Below the pieces are notes generated by a model. The model worked only from the letters and a program-made list of their open reading frames with translations, had not been told where the DNA came from and made no database searches. Made by a program: the position numbers and the translations under genes. Of a stretch of DNA of 64,000 nucleotides, positions 10,751 through 21,165 are shown piece after piece. This stretch comes from Alphaproteobacteria bacterium (GTDB lineage: Bacteria; Pseudomonadota; Alphaproteobacteria; SHVP01): positions 124,001 through 188,000 of the forward strand of contig VGES01000001.1 in the NCBI GenBank assembly GCA_016869765.1, written 5' to 3'. The first letter of the stretch is position 1, and the number at the start of each line of letters is the position of its first letter.

Positions 10751-12415
10751 ATGAGTCCCGCCACGCCTCCGCGGGCGGCACCAAATCAGGCGACGGGCGG
10801 CTCACGGCCAGCGGCCGGAACCCGAGGTTTCCCATCGATCACGTTTCGCATCCTGGTTCTCAACCTGCTGGCGTTGCTCGTGCTGGTCGGCGGCCTCCTG
10901 TATCTCGATCAGTTTCGCAACGGCCTCATCGTCGCCAAAATCGGCGCGTTGCGGACGGAAGGGGAGATCATCGCCGGTGCACTCGGCGAAACCGCGGTCG
11001 CTGACGAAAGCGGTGAAGTGGCCCTTGATCCGGCACAGACCCGGAACCTGCTGCGCCGCCTGTCCGAGCCGACACTCGATCGTGCTCGCGTGTTTTCGCT
11101 CGACGGGGCAATGATCGCCGACAGTCGTTCGCTGTTTCAAGCGGGCCGCGAGGTGCAGTTCGACATCCTGCCGGTCGAAGTGGAGCGGACCCTGGCCGAA
11201 GCCGTCTATGGCCGGTTGAACGATCTCTATCGCCGGATACTGCCCGAAAGCCAGCGTCTCCCCGAGTACATCGAATACGTCGAGCAACGGGCCGATCACT
11301 ACGAAGAGGTCGCCGTCGCGCTCGGCGGCGAGTTCTCCTGGGCGCTGCGCGATCGCGGCGGTACGCCGGTGATCAGTGTCGCGATGCCGGTGCAGTCGTT
11401 CAAGCGCGTGCTGGGCGCCCTGATGCTGATGAGCGATGCCAGCGATATCGAAACCAGCGTCCGCGACGTGCGCCTGGCCATCCTCCAAGTGTCGGGTGTG
11501 TCGCTCGCGATCACGGTGCTGTTGTCGTTGTACCTCGCAGGCACGATCGCGCGACCCGTCCGACGTCTGGCGGCAGCGGCCATGTCGGTGCGCCGTCGCC
11601 GTGGCGAACAGGTCACGATTCCGGATTTCTCGGCACGGCGCGACGAAATCGGCGAGCTGTCTCGATCCCTTCGCGACATGACCGAGGCGCTCTATCAACG
11701 GCTCGACGCCATCGAGTCGTTTGCCGCCGACGTTGCCCACGAGATTCGCAATCCCCTGACCAGCGTGCGAAGCGCGGTCGACGCTTTGGACAAGGCGCGT
11801 GACGACGGGCAGCGTCAGCGCCTTCTCCAGATCATTCGCGACGACGTCAGTCGCATGGACCGGTTGATCACCGACATCGCAGCTGCGTCGCGTCTCGACG
11901 CCGAACTGTGGCGAAGCCAAATGGCGCCGATCGATCTCCGGGCCCTCGTCTCCGGATTGATCGAGGTGCGAGCAGCAACGGTCGAGTCCGGCCAACCGCG
12001 TCTCTCCCTGTCGGCGCCCGAGGGCGAATCTTACGTGGTCGAGGGTTTGGCCGAGCGTTTGGGCCAGGTGTTGCGCAACCTGGTGAGTAATGCCGAATCG
12101 TTCAGCCCGCCCGGGGGAACTATCGCAATTACCCTGCGCCGCGACGGGCTATGGGTCGAGCTCTGTTGCGACGACGAGGGTCCGGGGTTCCCGCCCGACG
12201 ATGTCGACAAAGTGTTTGCACGGTTCTACACGCGGCGCCCGGCGGGCGAGGCCTTCGGCAAGCACTCCGGCCTCGGGCTCAGTATCTCGCGGCAGATCGT
12301 CGAGGCCCATGGCGGATCGATTCGGGCCGAGAACCGGGTGGACGCCAAGGGTCAAGTGGCTGGGGCGCGCCTGATCGTGCGGCTGCCTCGTGATCAAAGC
12401 GGCCCGCCACGTTGA
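10751..12415 (+). CDS. chvG: Sensor histidine kinase ChvG
   Basis: HAMP region, FAADVAHEIRNPLTSVRSAVDAL H-box, N- and G-box; follows chvI. Confidence 0.93.
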   Translation: MSPATPPRAAPNQATGGSRPAAGTRGFPSITFRILVLNLLALLVLVGGLLYLDQFRNGLIVAKIGALRTEGEIIAGALGETAVADESGEVALDPAQTRNLLRRLSEPTLDRARVFSLDGAMIADSRSLFQAGREVQFDILPVEVERTLAEAVYGRLNDLYRRILPESQRLPEYIEYVEQRADHYEEVAVALGGEFSWALRDRGGTPVISVAMPVQSFKRVLGALMLMSDASDIETSVRDVRLAILQVSGVSLAITVLLSLYLAGTIARPVRRLAAAAMSVRRRRGEQVTIPDFSARRDEIGELSRSLRDMTEALYQRLDAIESFAADVAHEIRNPLTSVRSAVDALDKARDDGQRQRLLQIIRDDVSRMDRLITDIAAASRLDAELWRSQMAPIDLRALVSGLIEVRAATVESGQPRLSLSAPEGESYVVEGLAERLGQVLRNLVSNAESFSPPGGTIAITLRRDGLWVELCCDDEGPGFPPDDVDKVFARFYTRRPAGEAFGKHSGLGLSISRQIVEAHGGSIRAENRVDAKGQVAGARLIVRLPRDQSGPPR

Positions 12416-12447
12416 CAGTCGCGGCGCCAACCCACATTTTTTTGGCC

Positions 12448-12912
12448 ATGGCGCTGATCCACGCGAGTTGTATCGACGTTCAGGGAGCCGCCGTGTTGCT
12501 TCGCGGCGCGCCCGGCAGCGGCAAATCCGATTTGGCCCTGCGCTTGCTCGATGGCGGGGCGCGCCTGGTTGCCGACGATCAGGTCGAGATCGCGGCCGTC
12601 CGCGGGGAACTGATCGCCAGCGCGCCAGAGGCTCTCCACGGCCTCCTCGAGGTTCGCGGCATCGGAATCCTGCGTTTGCCGGAGTCGCGCATAACGCCGC
12701 GTGCACGGGTTGGCTTCGTCGTCGACCTGGGGCCGGGCGCCGTGGTCCCGCGTCTGCCCGAGGATACGACGTGCACCATCGAGGGGGTGATCCTGCCGCT
12801 CCTGGTGCTGGCGGCCCTCGAGGCTTCGACCCCGGCCAAGATCCGATTGTTCGCCGCCGGCGTCGAGCGGATCAGTGCGGTGAAGCGCATGCCGCGTTCG
12901 CGTCGGCGCTGA
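12448..12912 (+). CDS. hprK: Short alphaproteobacterial-type HPr kinase/phosphorylase
   Basis: ALIHASCIDVQGAAVLLRGAPGSGKSDLALRLLDGGARLVADDQVEI Walker A; truncated C-terminal-domain form; ATG at 12448 preferred over TTG at 12412. Confidence 0.9.
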   Translation: MALIHASCIDVQGAAVLLRGAPGSGKSDLALRLLDGGARLVADDQVEIAAVRGELIASAPEALHGLLEVRGIGILRLPESRITPRARVGFVVDLGPGAVVPRLPEDTTCTIEGVILPLLVLAALEASTPAKIRLFAAGVERISAVKRMPRSRRR

Positions 12913-12917
12913 CGCCG

Positions 12918-13811
12918 ATGACCAATACGACACGCGTCATGCTCGTGACCGGGATGTCGGGTGCCGGAAAATCGACCGTGCTCCACCTCCTGGAGGACCT
13001 CGGGTACGAGGCGATCGACAACATTCCGCTCGCGTTGTTGCGCAACCTGCTGACGCCGGTCGGCGACAGTCCGTTGACGCGTCATGATGCGATCGCCGTC
13101 GGAATCGACATTCGTACCCGGGATTTCGGCGCCGACCGCGTGGCAGAAGAAGTCTATGCGCTTCGCCAGCGTTCCGATCTTTCGGTTCAGCTCGTCTTCA
13201 TGGATTGTGACGAAGACGTCCTGGCGCGACGCTACACCGAGACTCGTCGCCGGCATCCGCTCGCCGAAGACCGGCGGCTGGTCGATGGTCTCCATCTCGA
13301 ACGCGAACGGATCGGAAGCCTGCGCGATCGCGCCGATGTCGTCATCGACACCACCATGCTGTCGGTGACCCAGCTTCGCCAGTTGATCGGCGAGCGGTTC
13401 CGGCTGCTGGCCGGCCCCGGACTCACTGTCACGGTGATCTCGTTTGCCTATCGGCGAGGCCTGCCGCGGGAAGCCGATCTCGTGTTCGATGTGCGCTTCC
13501 TCGCCAATCCGCACTACGATCCCGCCTTGCAGCCCCTCACTGGTCTCGATGCCGCGGTGGGCCGGTTCGTCGAGGCGGATCCCGCCTACGCGGCCTTCTT
13601 TGCTTCGCTTTCGGCTCTGCTCGGAACGTTGCTGCCCAACTACACGCAGGAAGGAAAGACCTACCTGACGATCGGTGTCGGATGTTCGGGCGGCCAGCAC
13701 CGATCGGTCCACGTGGCGGAACGGGTCGCGGCCTTCTTGCGTGATCGTGGGGTCGCTCCAGTCGTTCGACATCGCGACCTGCCCGAGCCGGTGAGGGACT
13801 CGAGCGGATGA
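12918..13811 (+). CDS. rapZ: RNase adapter protein RapZ / GlmZ-type nucleotide-binding protein
   Basis: MLVTGMSGAGKSTVLHLLEDLGYEAIDNIP; VSFAYRRGLPREADLVFDVRFLANPHY; GVGCSGGQHRSVHVAE. Confidence 0.96.
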   Translation: MTNTTRVMLVTGMSGAGKSTVLHLLEDLGYEAIDNIPLALLRNLLTPVGDSPLTRHDAIAVGIDIRTRDFGADRVAEEVYALRQRSDLSVQLVFMDCDEDVLARRYTETRRRHPLAEDRRLVDGLHLERERIGSLRDRADVVIDTTMLSVTQLRQLIGERFRLLAGPGLTVTVISFAYRRGLPREADLVFDVRFLANPHYDPALQPLTGLDAAVGRFVEADPAYAAFFASLSALLGTLLPNYTQEGKTYLTIGVGCSGGQHRSVHVAERVAAFLRDRGVAPVVRHRDLPEPVRDSSG

Positions 13812-14218
13812 TCGGCGTTGTCGTCGTCACCCACGCCCGTCTCGGCGCCGAGTTCGTCGCCGCGGTCGAGCACATCGTCGGTCCGCAGGCGCAAATGCGG
13901 GCGATCCACATCGCCCCCGATGGCACGATCGATCGACAGCGCGAGGAAATCGCTGCTGCCGTGGCCGCGGTCGACAGCGGCGATGGGGTGATCGTGTTGA
14001 CCGACATGTTCGGGGGCACGCCGTCCAACCTCGCGATCGCGGCCATGAATCGCTCGGCGATCGAAGTGATCGCGGGGGTCAACCTGCCGATGCTGGTGAA
14101 GTTGGCCCAAATTCGCGCTCGAGTCGGGCTCGAGGAAGCGGTGCGCGCCACCCAGGACGCGGGTCGCAAGTACATTCAGGCCGCGTCGCTGCTGCTCGCC
14201 AACAAGGAGCGAGCGTGA
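13808..14218 (+). CDS. manX: PTS system mannose-type IIA component
   Basis: MIGVVVVTHARLGAEFVAAVEHIVG; VLTDMFGGTPSNLA; 4-nt ATGA overlap with rapZ. Confidence 0.93.
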   Translation: MIGVVVVTHARLGAEFVAAVEHIVGPQAQMRAIHIAPDGTIDRQREEIAAAVAAVDSGDGVIVLTDMFGGTPSNLAIAAMNRSAIEVIAGVNLPMLVKLAQIRARVGLEEAVRATQDAGRKYIQAASLLLANKERA

Positions 14219-14496
14219 GCGAACCCGGGGTGATCAGGCGCGTCGTCAAAGTCGTCAACGAACGTGGCCTCCATGCCCGCGCCGCGGCGGCCTTCGTCAA
14301 GCTGGCCGGTACGTTCGAGGCGGAATTGACCGTGGCCCAGGGCGAGACGGCCGTTTCGGGCGGCTCGATCATGGGGCTGATGATGCTGGCCGCGGCCCCC
14401 GGCACCGAACTGTCGATCAGCGGCAAGGGCGCGGATGCCGAGCGCGCCGTCGCGGCGCTGACGGCCTTGGTCGAGGCCGGTTTCGGCGAGACCTGA
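14215..14496 (+). CDS. ptsH: HPr family phosphocarrier protein
   Basis: VNERGLHARAAAAFVKLA (His phosphorylation site), GGSIMGLMMLAAAPGTEL (HprK Ser site region). Confidence 0.95.
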   Translation: MSEPGVIRRVVKVVNERGLHARAAAAFVKLAGTFEAELTVAQGETAVSGGSIMGLMMLAAAPGTELSISGKGADAERAVAALTALVEAGFGET

Positions 14497-14505
14497 CCGA
14501 ATTCA

Positions 14506-14523
14506 TATAAAGATATCTTTATA
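14506..14523. promoter_or_regulatory. 18-bp perfect palindrome TATAAAGATATCTTTATA, putative operator upstream of ahcY
   Basis: Perfect self-complementarity over 18 bp in the intergenic region between ptsH stop and ahcY start; AT-rich in a GC-rich genome. Confidence 0.65.
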
Positions 14524-14595
14524 CTTGCATGTGAAAGGGCGAGTTGGTATGAGACCCCCGCGCCCAGGTTCTTTCTGCCCGCCGAGGAGACTGCC

Positions 14596-15894
14596 ATGCC
14601 GGCCGCCGCCAACGATTTCAAAGTCAAGGACATGTCCCAGGCCGAGTGGGGTCGCAGCGAGATCACGATCGCCGAAACCGAGATGCCCGGGCTGATGGCG
14701 CTACGCAGCGAATACGGCGTCAGCAAGCCTCTCAAGGGCGCCCGCATCGCCGGGTGCTTGCACATGACGATCCAGACGGCGGTGTTGATCGAGACCCTGC
14801 AGGCGTTGGGGGCCGAGGTCCGCTGGAGTTCCTGCAACATCTTTTCGACCCAGGACCAGGCGGCCGCGGCCATTGCGGCGCGGGGCACGCCGGTGTTCGC
14901 GTGGAAAGGCATGTCCGAGGAGGAGTTTTGGTGGGCCATCGATCAGACGATCTTTGGCCCCAACGGCTGGCGTCCGAACATGATTCTCGATGACGGCGGG
15001 GACCTGACGCAGGTCATGCATCAGAAGCACGTCGATCTGCTCAAGGATGTTCGCGGGATCAGCGAAGAGACCACGACGGGCGTGCATCGCCTCTACGAGA
15101 TGGCGAAGGCGATGACGCTGCGTGTGCCTGCGATCAACGTCAACGATTCGGTGACCAAGTCGAAGTTCGACAATCTTTACGGCTGTCGCGAGAGCCTCGT
15201 CGACGGAATCAAGCGGGCGACCAGCGTCATGATGGCGGGTAAGGTCGCCGTGGTTTGCGGCTTCGGTGACGTCGGCAAGGGCTCGGCGGAATCGTTGCGC
15301 GGCCAGGGCGCCCGCGTGTTGGTGACGGAAATCGACCCGATTTGCGCGCTGCAGGCGGCGATGGAGGGTTATCAGGTCTCGACGATGGAAGAGGCCGCTG
15401 CGGTCGGCGATATCTTCGTCACGGCGACGGGCAATGTCGATGTGATCACAATTGATCATATGCGGCAGATGAAGGATCGCGCGATCGTCTGCAACATCGG
15501 GCACTTCGACTCCGAGATCCAGATTGCCGCATTGCGCAACCTGCGTTGGCACAAGGTCAAAGATCAGGTGCACGAAGTCGAGTTCCCGAACGGCAAGCGG
15601 TTGATCGTGCTGGCGGAAGGGCGCTTGGTGAATCTCGGGTGCGCGACCGGACACCCCAGCTTCGTCATGAGCGCGTCGTTCACCAATCAGGTGTTGGCCC
15701 AGATCGAACTGTGGAGCAACGCGGCCAAATACGAGCGCAAGGTCTACGTACTGCCCAAGAAGCTCGACGAAAAAGTGGCGGCGCTCCACCTCGACAAGTT
15801 GGGCGTCAAGCTGACGAAGCTCAGCGCCAAGCAGGCGGCGTACATCGGCGTGAACGATCAGGGCCCGTACAAGCCGGATTACTACCGCTACTAA
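14596..15894 (+). CDS. ahcY: Adenosylhomocysteinase
   Basis: [70 protein letters not shown]-terminal PYKPDYYRY. Confidence 0.98.
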   Translation: MPAAANDFKVKDMSQAEWGRSEITIAETEMPGLMALRSEYGVSKPLKGARIAGCLHMTIQTAVLIETLQALGAEVRWSSCNIFSTQDQAAAAIAARGTPVFAWKGMSEEEFWWAIDQTIFGPNGWRPNMILDDGGDLTQVMHQKHVDLLKDVRGISEETTTGVHRLYEMAKAMTLRVPAINVNDSVTKSKFDNLYGCRESLVDGIKRATSVMMAGKVAVVCGFGDVGKGSAESLRGQGARVLVTEIDPICALQAAMEGYQVSTMEEAAAVGDIFVTATGNVDVITIDHMRQMKDRAIVCNIGHFDSEIQIAALRNLRWHKVKDQVHEVEFPNGKRLIVLAEGRLVNLGCATGHPSFVMSASFTNQVLAQIELWSNAAKYERKVYVLPKKLDEKVAALHLDKLGVKLTKLSAKQAAYIGVNDQGPYKPDYYRY

Positions 15895-15963
15895 CCAAGC
15901 GCGTTTTCGCTTGCGATCAAGGGCGGCATTGCCGCCGACCGATCCCGTCATTAGAAAAGGGTC

Positions 15964-16464
15964 ATGCCTTCGGCATCGCCCGTGGCGCCCATGTCGGGGC
16001 CGCTCACGGTCATCGACCTCGCGGACTTGGCGGCGACCGAGCGTTTGGCCCGGCGGCTCGCCAAGGCGTTGCGTCCGGGCGACTTCATCGGCCTCACGGG
16101 TGATCTCGGGGCGGGCAAAACGACGTTTGCCCGGTACGTCATTTCGGCTGTCAGCGGCCGAGCGGAAGAGGTCCCGAGTCCAACGTTCAACTTGGTGCTG
16201 GTCTACGCTTTTCCTCATCTCATCCTCTGGCACGTCGATCTCTACCGCCTGCGGACTCCCGAGGAGGCCTATGAGCTCGGCATCGACGATGCGCTCGCGG
16301 AGGGCGTCGCCTTGGTGGAATGGTCCGAACGTCTCGGGCATTTCCTCCCCGAGGATTGGCTCGAGTTGCGCTTCGAGGAGGCGGCGGGACAGACACGCCG
16401 GGTCCACGTCCGGCCCCATGGCCGTTGGATCGGCCGATGGCGCGTGCTGTCGGACTCGCTATGA
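15964..16464 (+). CDS. tsaE: tRNA threonylcarbamoyladenosine biosynthesis ATPase TsaE
   Basis: GDFIGLTGDLGAGKTTFARYVI; PSPTFNLVLVY; HVDLYRL. Confidence 0.95.
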   Translation: MPSASPVAPMSGPLTVIDLADLAATERLARRLAKALRPGDFIGLTGDLGAGKTTFARYVISAVSGRAEEVPSPTFNLVLVYAFPHLILWHVDLYRLRTPEEAYELGIDDALAEGVALVEWSERLGHFLPEDWLELRFEEAAGQTRRVHVRPHGRWIGRWRVLSDSL

Positions 16465-17471
16465 GCGCGGATCGCGACGCCGTGCGAGCCCGTCTTCTGG
16501 CCGACGCGGGCTGGTCGGACGCCGAAATCGCCCCGCTTGCCGGTGATGCGTCGTTCCGGCGCTACTTTCGGCTCCGTCGCGGCGAAGAGACGGCCGTCCT
16601 CATGGATGCGCCACCGCCGCAGGAAAATGTTCGACCGTTCCTTTCCGTGGCGGAGCGGCTCGTAGGCTACGGCTATAGCGCGCCCCGCGTGCTCGCCCGA
16701 GACGTCGCCCAAGGGTTCCTGCTGCTAGAGGACCTGGGCGACGATTCGTTCAACCGGGTGCTGCGGTCCGGCGGCGACGAAGGGTCGCTCTACGCCGCGG
16801 CCATCGATGTTCTCGTCGATCTCCGGCGTCGACCGCAGGCTCCGGGACTGCCGCCCTTCGACGAGGCCCGGATCCTGCGCGAGGTCGGGCTCGTGCTCGA
16901 TTGGTTCTGGCCGGCGCAGTCGGGCCGGCCAGCCGATCCCGCCATGAACGAGGAGTACCGCTCGTTATGGCGATCGGTCGTTCCGGCGATGCGGGGCGAC
17001 CAGGACACCATGGTCCTGTTCGACTATCACGTCGATAACCTGATGTGGCTGCCCGACCGGTCCGGCGTCCGTCGCGTGGGCTTGCTCGACTTCCAGGATG
17101 CCGTTTGGGGGCCGGCCGCCTACGACGTTGTTTCGCTGCTGGAGGACGCACGACGTGACGTTCCTGACGCGATCGTCGGGGCCATGCTCGAACGGTACGG
17201 GCGCGCGGTCGACGATCCGGCGGCATTCGCCGCGGCCTACGCCGCGGTCGGGGCCCAGCGCAACGCGCGCATCGTCGGCGTCTTTGCCCGTCTCTGGCTG
17301 CGCGACCGGAAACCGCAATACCTAGCGCTGTTGCCGAGGGTTTGGCGCCTGCTCGAACACGACCTCGCCCATCCGGCGCTGGCCACGCTTCGTGCCTGGT
17401 TCGACCGGCACGTCCCGTCCTCGGCGCGCCACCAGGCGCCCACTCCCGACCGCTTTCGGCTGCCCTCATGA
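16461..17471 (+). CDS. amgK: AmgK-like anomeric N-acetylmuramate/N-acetylglucosamine kinase (aminoglycoside phosphotransferase family)
   Basis: AGDASFRRYFRL; DYHVDNLMWL...VGLLDFQDAVWGPAAYDVVSL; ATGA coupling to tsaE and to murU-like gene. Confidence 0.88.
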   Translation: MSADRDAVRARLLADAGWSDAEIAPLAGDASFRRYFRLRRGEETAVLMDAPPPQENVRPFLSVAERLVGYGYSAPRVLARDVAQGFLLLEDLGDDSFNRVLRSGGDEGSLYAAAIDVLVDLRRRPQAPGLPPFDEARILREVGLVLDWFWPAQSGRPADPAMNEEYRSLWRSVVPAMRGDQDTMVLFDYHVDNLMWLPDRSGVRRVGLLDFQDAVWGPAAYDVVSLLEDARRDVPDAIVGAMLERYGRAVDDPAAFAAAYAAVGAQRNARIVGVFARLWLRDRKPQYLALLPRVWRLLEHDLAHPALATLRAWFDRHVPSSARHQAPTPDRFRLPS

Positions 17472-18190
17472 GCCCGTCGATCGACACCGCCATGGTATTG
17501 GCCGCCGGGCTGGGGCGACGCATGCGCCATCTCAGCGAGCAACGCCCCAAACCGCTGACCGAAGTGGGAGGCAAGGCGTTGATCGACCACGTGCTCGACG
17601 AATTGGATCATGCGGGCACGCGGCGTGCCGTGATCAACGTCCATTACCGGGCCGACGACGTGCTGGCACACCTCGATCGACGTCGCGGACGTGGCCCCGC
17701 CATCACGATTTCGGATGAACGGCTTCGCCTGCTCGACACCGGCGGCGCGCTGGTCAAAGCCCGCCCGCTGCTCGGTGCGGGAGCGATCTTCGTCGCCAAC
17801 TCCGACGTCGTTCGCTACGGAGGGCGTCGACCGGCGCCGTTGGCCCTTCGCGACGCATTCGATCCAACGCGCATGGATGTATTGTTGCTGCTCTACCCCG
17901 TCGAGCGCGCGATCGGGTTCGAGGGACCAGGAGACTTTTTCCTCGGTCGCGATGGTCGGCTGGAACGACGCGGGCACGCCGAACGGGCGCCGTTTCTTTT
18001 CGCCGGGCTCTATGTGCTTGCGCTCGACGCGATTGCCGGCATCACGGACGAAGTGTTTTCGGCCAACCGATTGTTCGATCAAGCGATCGCGCGGGGCCGC
18101 CTGTTCGGAATCCTCTACGACGGCGATTGGATGCACGTCGGCAGCCCCGAAGCCCTCGCGGCGGCCGAACAGGCCCTGATCCGACCATGA
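17468..18190 (+). CDS. murU: MurU-like N-acetylmuramate-1-phosphate uridylyltransferase (nucleotidyltransferase)
   Basis: AMVLAAGLGRRMRHLSEQRPKPLTEVGGKALIDHVL; FVANSDV; adjacency to amgK. Confidence 0.88.
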   Translation: MSPSIDTAMVLAAGLGRRMRHLSEQRPKPLTEVGGKALIDHVLDELDHAGTRRAVINVHYRADDVLAHLDRRRGRGPAITISDERLRLLDTGGALVKARPLLGAGAIFVANSDVVRYGGRRPAPLALRDAFDPTRMDVLLLLYPVERAIGFEGPGDFFLGRDGRLERRGHAERAPFLFAGLYVLALDAIAGITDEVFSANRLFDQAIARGRLFGILYDGDWMHVGSPEALAAAEQALIRP

Positions 18191-21165
18191 CGGCAAACTT
18201 GCGGCAGGGCGACCTCTTCGCGCCGATCGCGCGGGGTCGACCTGCACCCGCGGTCTACACGTTGCCGGCACAGCGGCCATTCGTCGATCATCTGGCGCGC
18301 GGCCTCCTGCACCGCTATCCCGGCGAGCAACTGACCAAGGTCCTGGTGCTCCTGCCCACGCGTCGGGCGGTCCGCAGCCTGCTCGATGCGTTCCTCCGTG
18401 TCGTAGAGGGAAAGGCCCTCTTGCTGCCGATGATTCGCCCGATCGGCGACATCGATGAAGAAGACCTGCCGTTTGCCGTGGACGTCGGCAATCCCGAGGA
18501 CGCGATCGGGCTGCCGCCCGCCATCTCCCGTCTCACGCGACAGGTGATCCTCGGGCAATTGATCGAGCGGTGGATGGGCCGCACTCTGCCGATGGGAACG
18601 GCCCATGCCGTCGAACTCGCGGTTGCCCTCGGCGATCTGATCGATCAGGTCTACACCGAACGCCTGGATTTCACGGCGTTGCGTTCGCTCGTTCCAGCGG
18701 ACTACGCCAATCATTGGCAGAAAACGGTCGATTTCCTGACCGTGGTCACCGACCACTGGCCGCGAATCCTCGAGGAACGCGGCGAGCTCGATCCGGCGGA
18801 TCGGCGAAACCGCCTGATCGATCTTCAGATCGCCCGGTGGCGAGCAGACCCGCCGGCGACGCCCATCGTCGCGGCGGGATCGACCGGCACGGTCGCAGCC
18901 ACGGCCGGCATGCTGGCGTTGATCGCGCGCTTGCCTCAAGGGGCCGTCATTCTGCCGGGATTGGACAGCGGGCTCGACGAGGTCTCGTGGCGCCAGCTCG
19001 ACCCGGGTCATCCGCAATTTACGATGAAACAACTCCTCGAACGTCTTCAGGTGGCACGCGGCGAGGTCCTGCCCTGGGACGATGTCGACGAGCCATCGCC
19101 GCGCTTCGTGCTGTTGCGCGAGGCGTTGCGCCCCGCCGCCACGACCGAACGGTGGCAGCACTTGACGCTGGACGCGGCCGACTTGACCCGCGATCTGACG
19201 CGCATCGCCTGTGCCGGCCCGCGCGACGAGGCCATCGTCGTGGCGTTGATCCTGCGCGAAGCGCTCGAGACTCCGGGGCGCACCGCCGCCCTGGTCACGC
19301 CCGATCGCAACCTCGCGCGTCGCGTCGCCTGCGAACTGACGCGCTGGGGCATCGCAATCGACGATACAGCCGGGGTCCCACTCGCCAACACCGCGGCCGG
19401 CACGTTCCTCCGCCTGTCGGCGCGGGCCGCGGCCAATGCGCTGGCGCCGGTCGATCTCCTGGCGCTACTCAAACACCCGTTCGCCGCCGCGGGACAGGCG
19501 CCCGGGACATTCCGCAGCATGGTCCGCCGGTTGGAGCTGGCCGCCCTGCGCGGGCCCCGCCCGAAGCCGGGCATCGAGGGGCTGCGGGCCGCGGTCGACC
19601 GCGATGCGGAACTGAAGCCTTGGCTCGACCGCTGGTATGCGATGGTCGAGGCCCTCGTACGCGCGTTTCGCCAGCGCCGCGAGACGGTCGCTGATCTCCT
19701 TGAAGCCCATGTCGGCGCATGTCGCGCCTTGGCCGCGACCAACCAGGAAACCGGCGACGAACGCCTTTGGCGCGGCGATGACGGTGAAGCGCTGTCGTTG
19801 TTTGTCGATGAACTGGCGGCGGCGGTCGAAGACGGTCCCCTGATCGCGACGGCCGACTACCCCGACCTGCTCGACCGTTTCCTCATGCAACGCGCGGTCC
19901 GTCCGCGGTTCGGCCGTCACCCGCGGCTGGCGATCTGGGGACCGCTCGAGGCCCGCCTGCAAGCCGCCGACGTGGTCGTTCTCGGCGGACTCAACGACGG
20001 CACGTGGCCGACCCACCCCGAGGTCGATCCGTGGATGAGCCGACCGATGCGCCACGCCTTCGGCTTGCCGCCGCCGGAACGTCGTATCGGCCAGTCGGCG
20101 CACGACTTCGTGCAGGCGGCGTGCGCACCGACCATTTTCCTCACGAGGTCGGAGAAGGTCGATGCCGCGCCCACCGTCGCCTCGCGGTGGTGGCTCAGGA
20201 TCGACACCGTGTTGGGCGAGCCGGTCGCCGCGGAGAAAGAACGTGCCAATCGTTATCGCGCCTGGGCGGCGGCGATCGACTTGCCCGAGGGCTCGGTCCG
20301 GCCGGTAGCGCCACCCGCGTTCGCGCCGCCGCTGCGCTATCGCCCCCGTGGGCTCTATGTCACCGACGTCGAGACACTGGTGCGGAACCCTTACGGCGTC
20401 TACGCCAAGCACGTTCTCAAACTGCGCAAACTCGATGCGATCGACGAGGACGCGCAGATGAGCGATCGCGGCACGTTCGTTCACCGGGCGCTCGAGGCGT
20501 TCGGCCGGGAACTGCCGGACATCTTGCCCGATGACGCGTTCGAACTGCTGCTGGAGCACGGTCGCAGGGCGTTCTCCGGGTTTGTCGGGCGGCCATCGCT
20601 GAAGGTCTTCTGGTGGCGGTGGTTCGAACGCGCCGGTCGCTGGTTCATCGACACGGAACGGGAGCGCCGCCAGCACCGTCGGCCGATCGCGGCCGAAATC
20701 ACAGGCACGCTGAACCTGGATGCTCCCGGCGGGACCTTCACGCTTAACGCCAAAGCCGACCGTCTCGATCGTTTCACCGACGAGTCGCTTGCCATCGTCG
20801 ACTACAAGACGGGTGGTCTTCCCACACAGCGCGACATCAAGAATGGCTTGGTTCCCCAGCTCGTCCTCGAGGCGCTGATCGCGCGGGCGGGTGGTTTTCC
20901 GGATTTGGGCCACGCGGCGGTATCGGTCCTCGAATATCTGAAGTTCGGCGGGGCGGATGGCGGGCAGACCCTTGCCGTTCAAAGGGTCCTGGATCGCATG
21001 ACGGAGGCAGAAGCGGGGCTCGCCAGACTCATCGCCGCGTTCGATGACGAGAAGACGCCTTACCTCGCCGTTCCCCGCCCGCAGGCCGCGCCACGTTTCG
21101 ACGACTACGAGCACCTCGCGCGAATCAAGGAGTGGACCGCTCAGGGGGATCGTGAGGCGTCATGA
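18187..21165 (+). CDS. addB: Double-strand break repair protein AddB
   Basis: VYTLPAQRPFVDHLARGLL; VLVLLPTRRAVRSLLDAFL; C-terminal nuclease DRLDRFTDESLAIVDYKTGGLP. Confidence 0.95.
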   Translation: MTANLRQGDLFAPIARGRPAPAVYTLPAQRPFVDHLARGLLHRYPGEQLTKVLVLLPTRRAVRSLLDAFLRVVEGKALLLPMIRPIGDIDEEDLPFAVDVGNPEDAIGLPPAISRLTRQVILGQLIERWMGRTLPMGTAHAVELAVALGDLIDQVYTERLDFTALRSLVPADYANHWQKTVDFLTVVTDHWPRILEERGELDPADRRNRLIDLQIARWRADPPATPIVAAGSTGTVAATAGMLALIARLPQGAVILPGLDSGLDEVSWRQLDPGHPQFTMKQLLERLQVARGEVLPWDDVDEPSPRFVLLREALRPAATTERWQHLTLDAADLTRDLTRIACAGPRDEAIVVALILREALETPGRTAALVTPDRNLARRVACELTRWGIAIDDTAGVPLANTAAGTFLRLSARAAANALAPVDLLALLKHPFAAAGQAPGTFRSMVRRLELAALRGPRPKPGIEGLRAAVDRDAELKPWLDRWYAMVEALVRAFRQRRETVADLLEAHVGACRALAATNQETGDERLWRGDDGEALSLFVDELAAAVEDGPLIATADYPDLLDRFLMQRAVRPRFGRHPRLAIWGPLEARLQAADVVVLGGLNDGTWPTHPEVDPWMSRPMRHAFGLPPPERRIGQSAHDFVQAACAPTIFLTRSEKVDAAPTVASRWWLRIDTVLGEPVAAEKERANRYRAWAAAIDLPEGSVRPVAPPAFAPPLRYRPRGLYVTDVETLVRNPYGVYAKHVLKLRKLDAIDEDAQMSDRGTFVHRALEAFGRELPDILPDDAFELLLEHGRRAFSGFVGRPSLKVFWWRWFERAGRWFIDTERERRQHRRPIAAEITGTLNLDAPGGTFTLNAKADRLDRFTDESLAIVDYKTGGLPTQRDIKNGLVPQLVLEALIARAGGFPDLGHAAVSVLEYLKFGGADGGQTLAVQRVLDRMTEAEAGLARLIAAFDDEKTPYLAVPRPQAAPRFDDYEHLARIKEWTAQGDREAS

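Noticed and set aside
14497-14595. SAM/SAH riboswitch upstream of ahcY
   Set aside because: I could not recognise a known riboswitch core by eye; the DNA palindrome is the better-supported element. Infernal would be needed.
15895-15963. Hairpins GGCGGC-ATT-GCCGCC and CAAGCG...CGCTTG after ahcY as a terminator
   Set aside because: Short stems without a T tract; not enough to call a rho-independent terminator.
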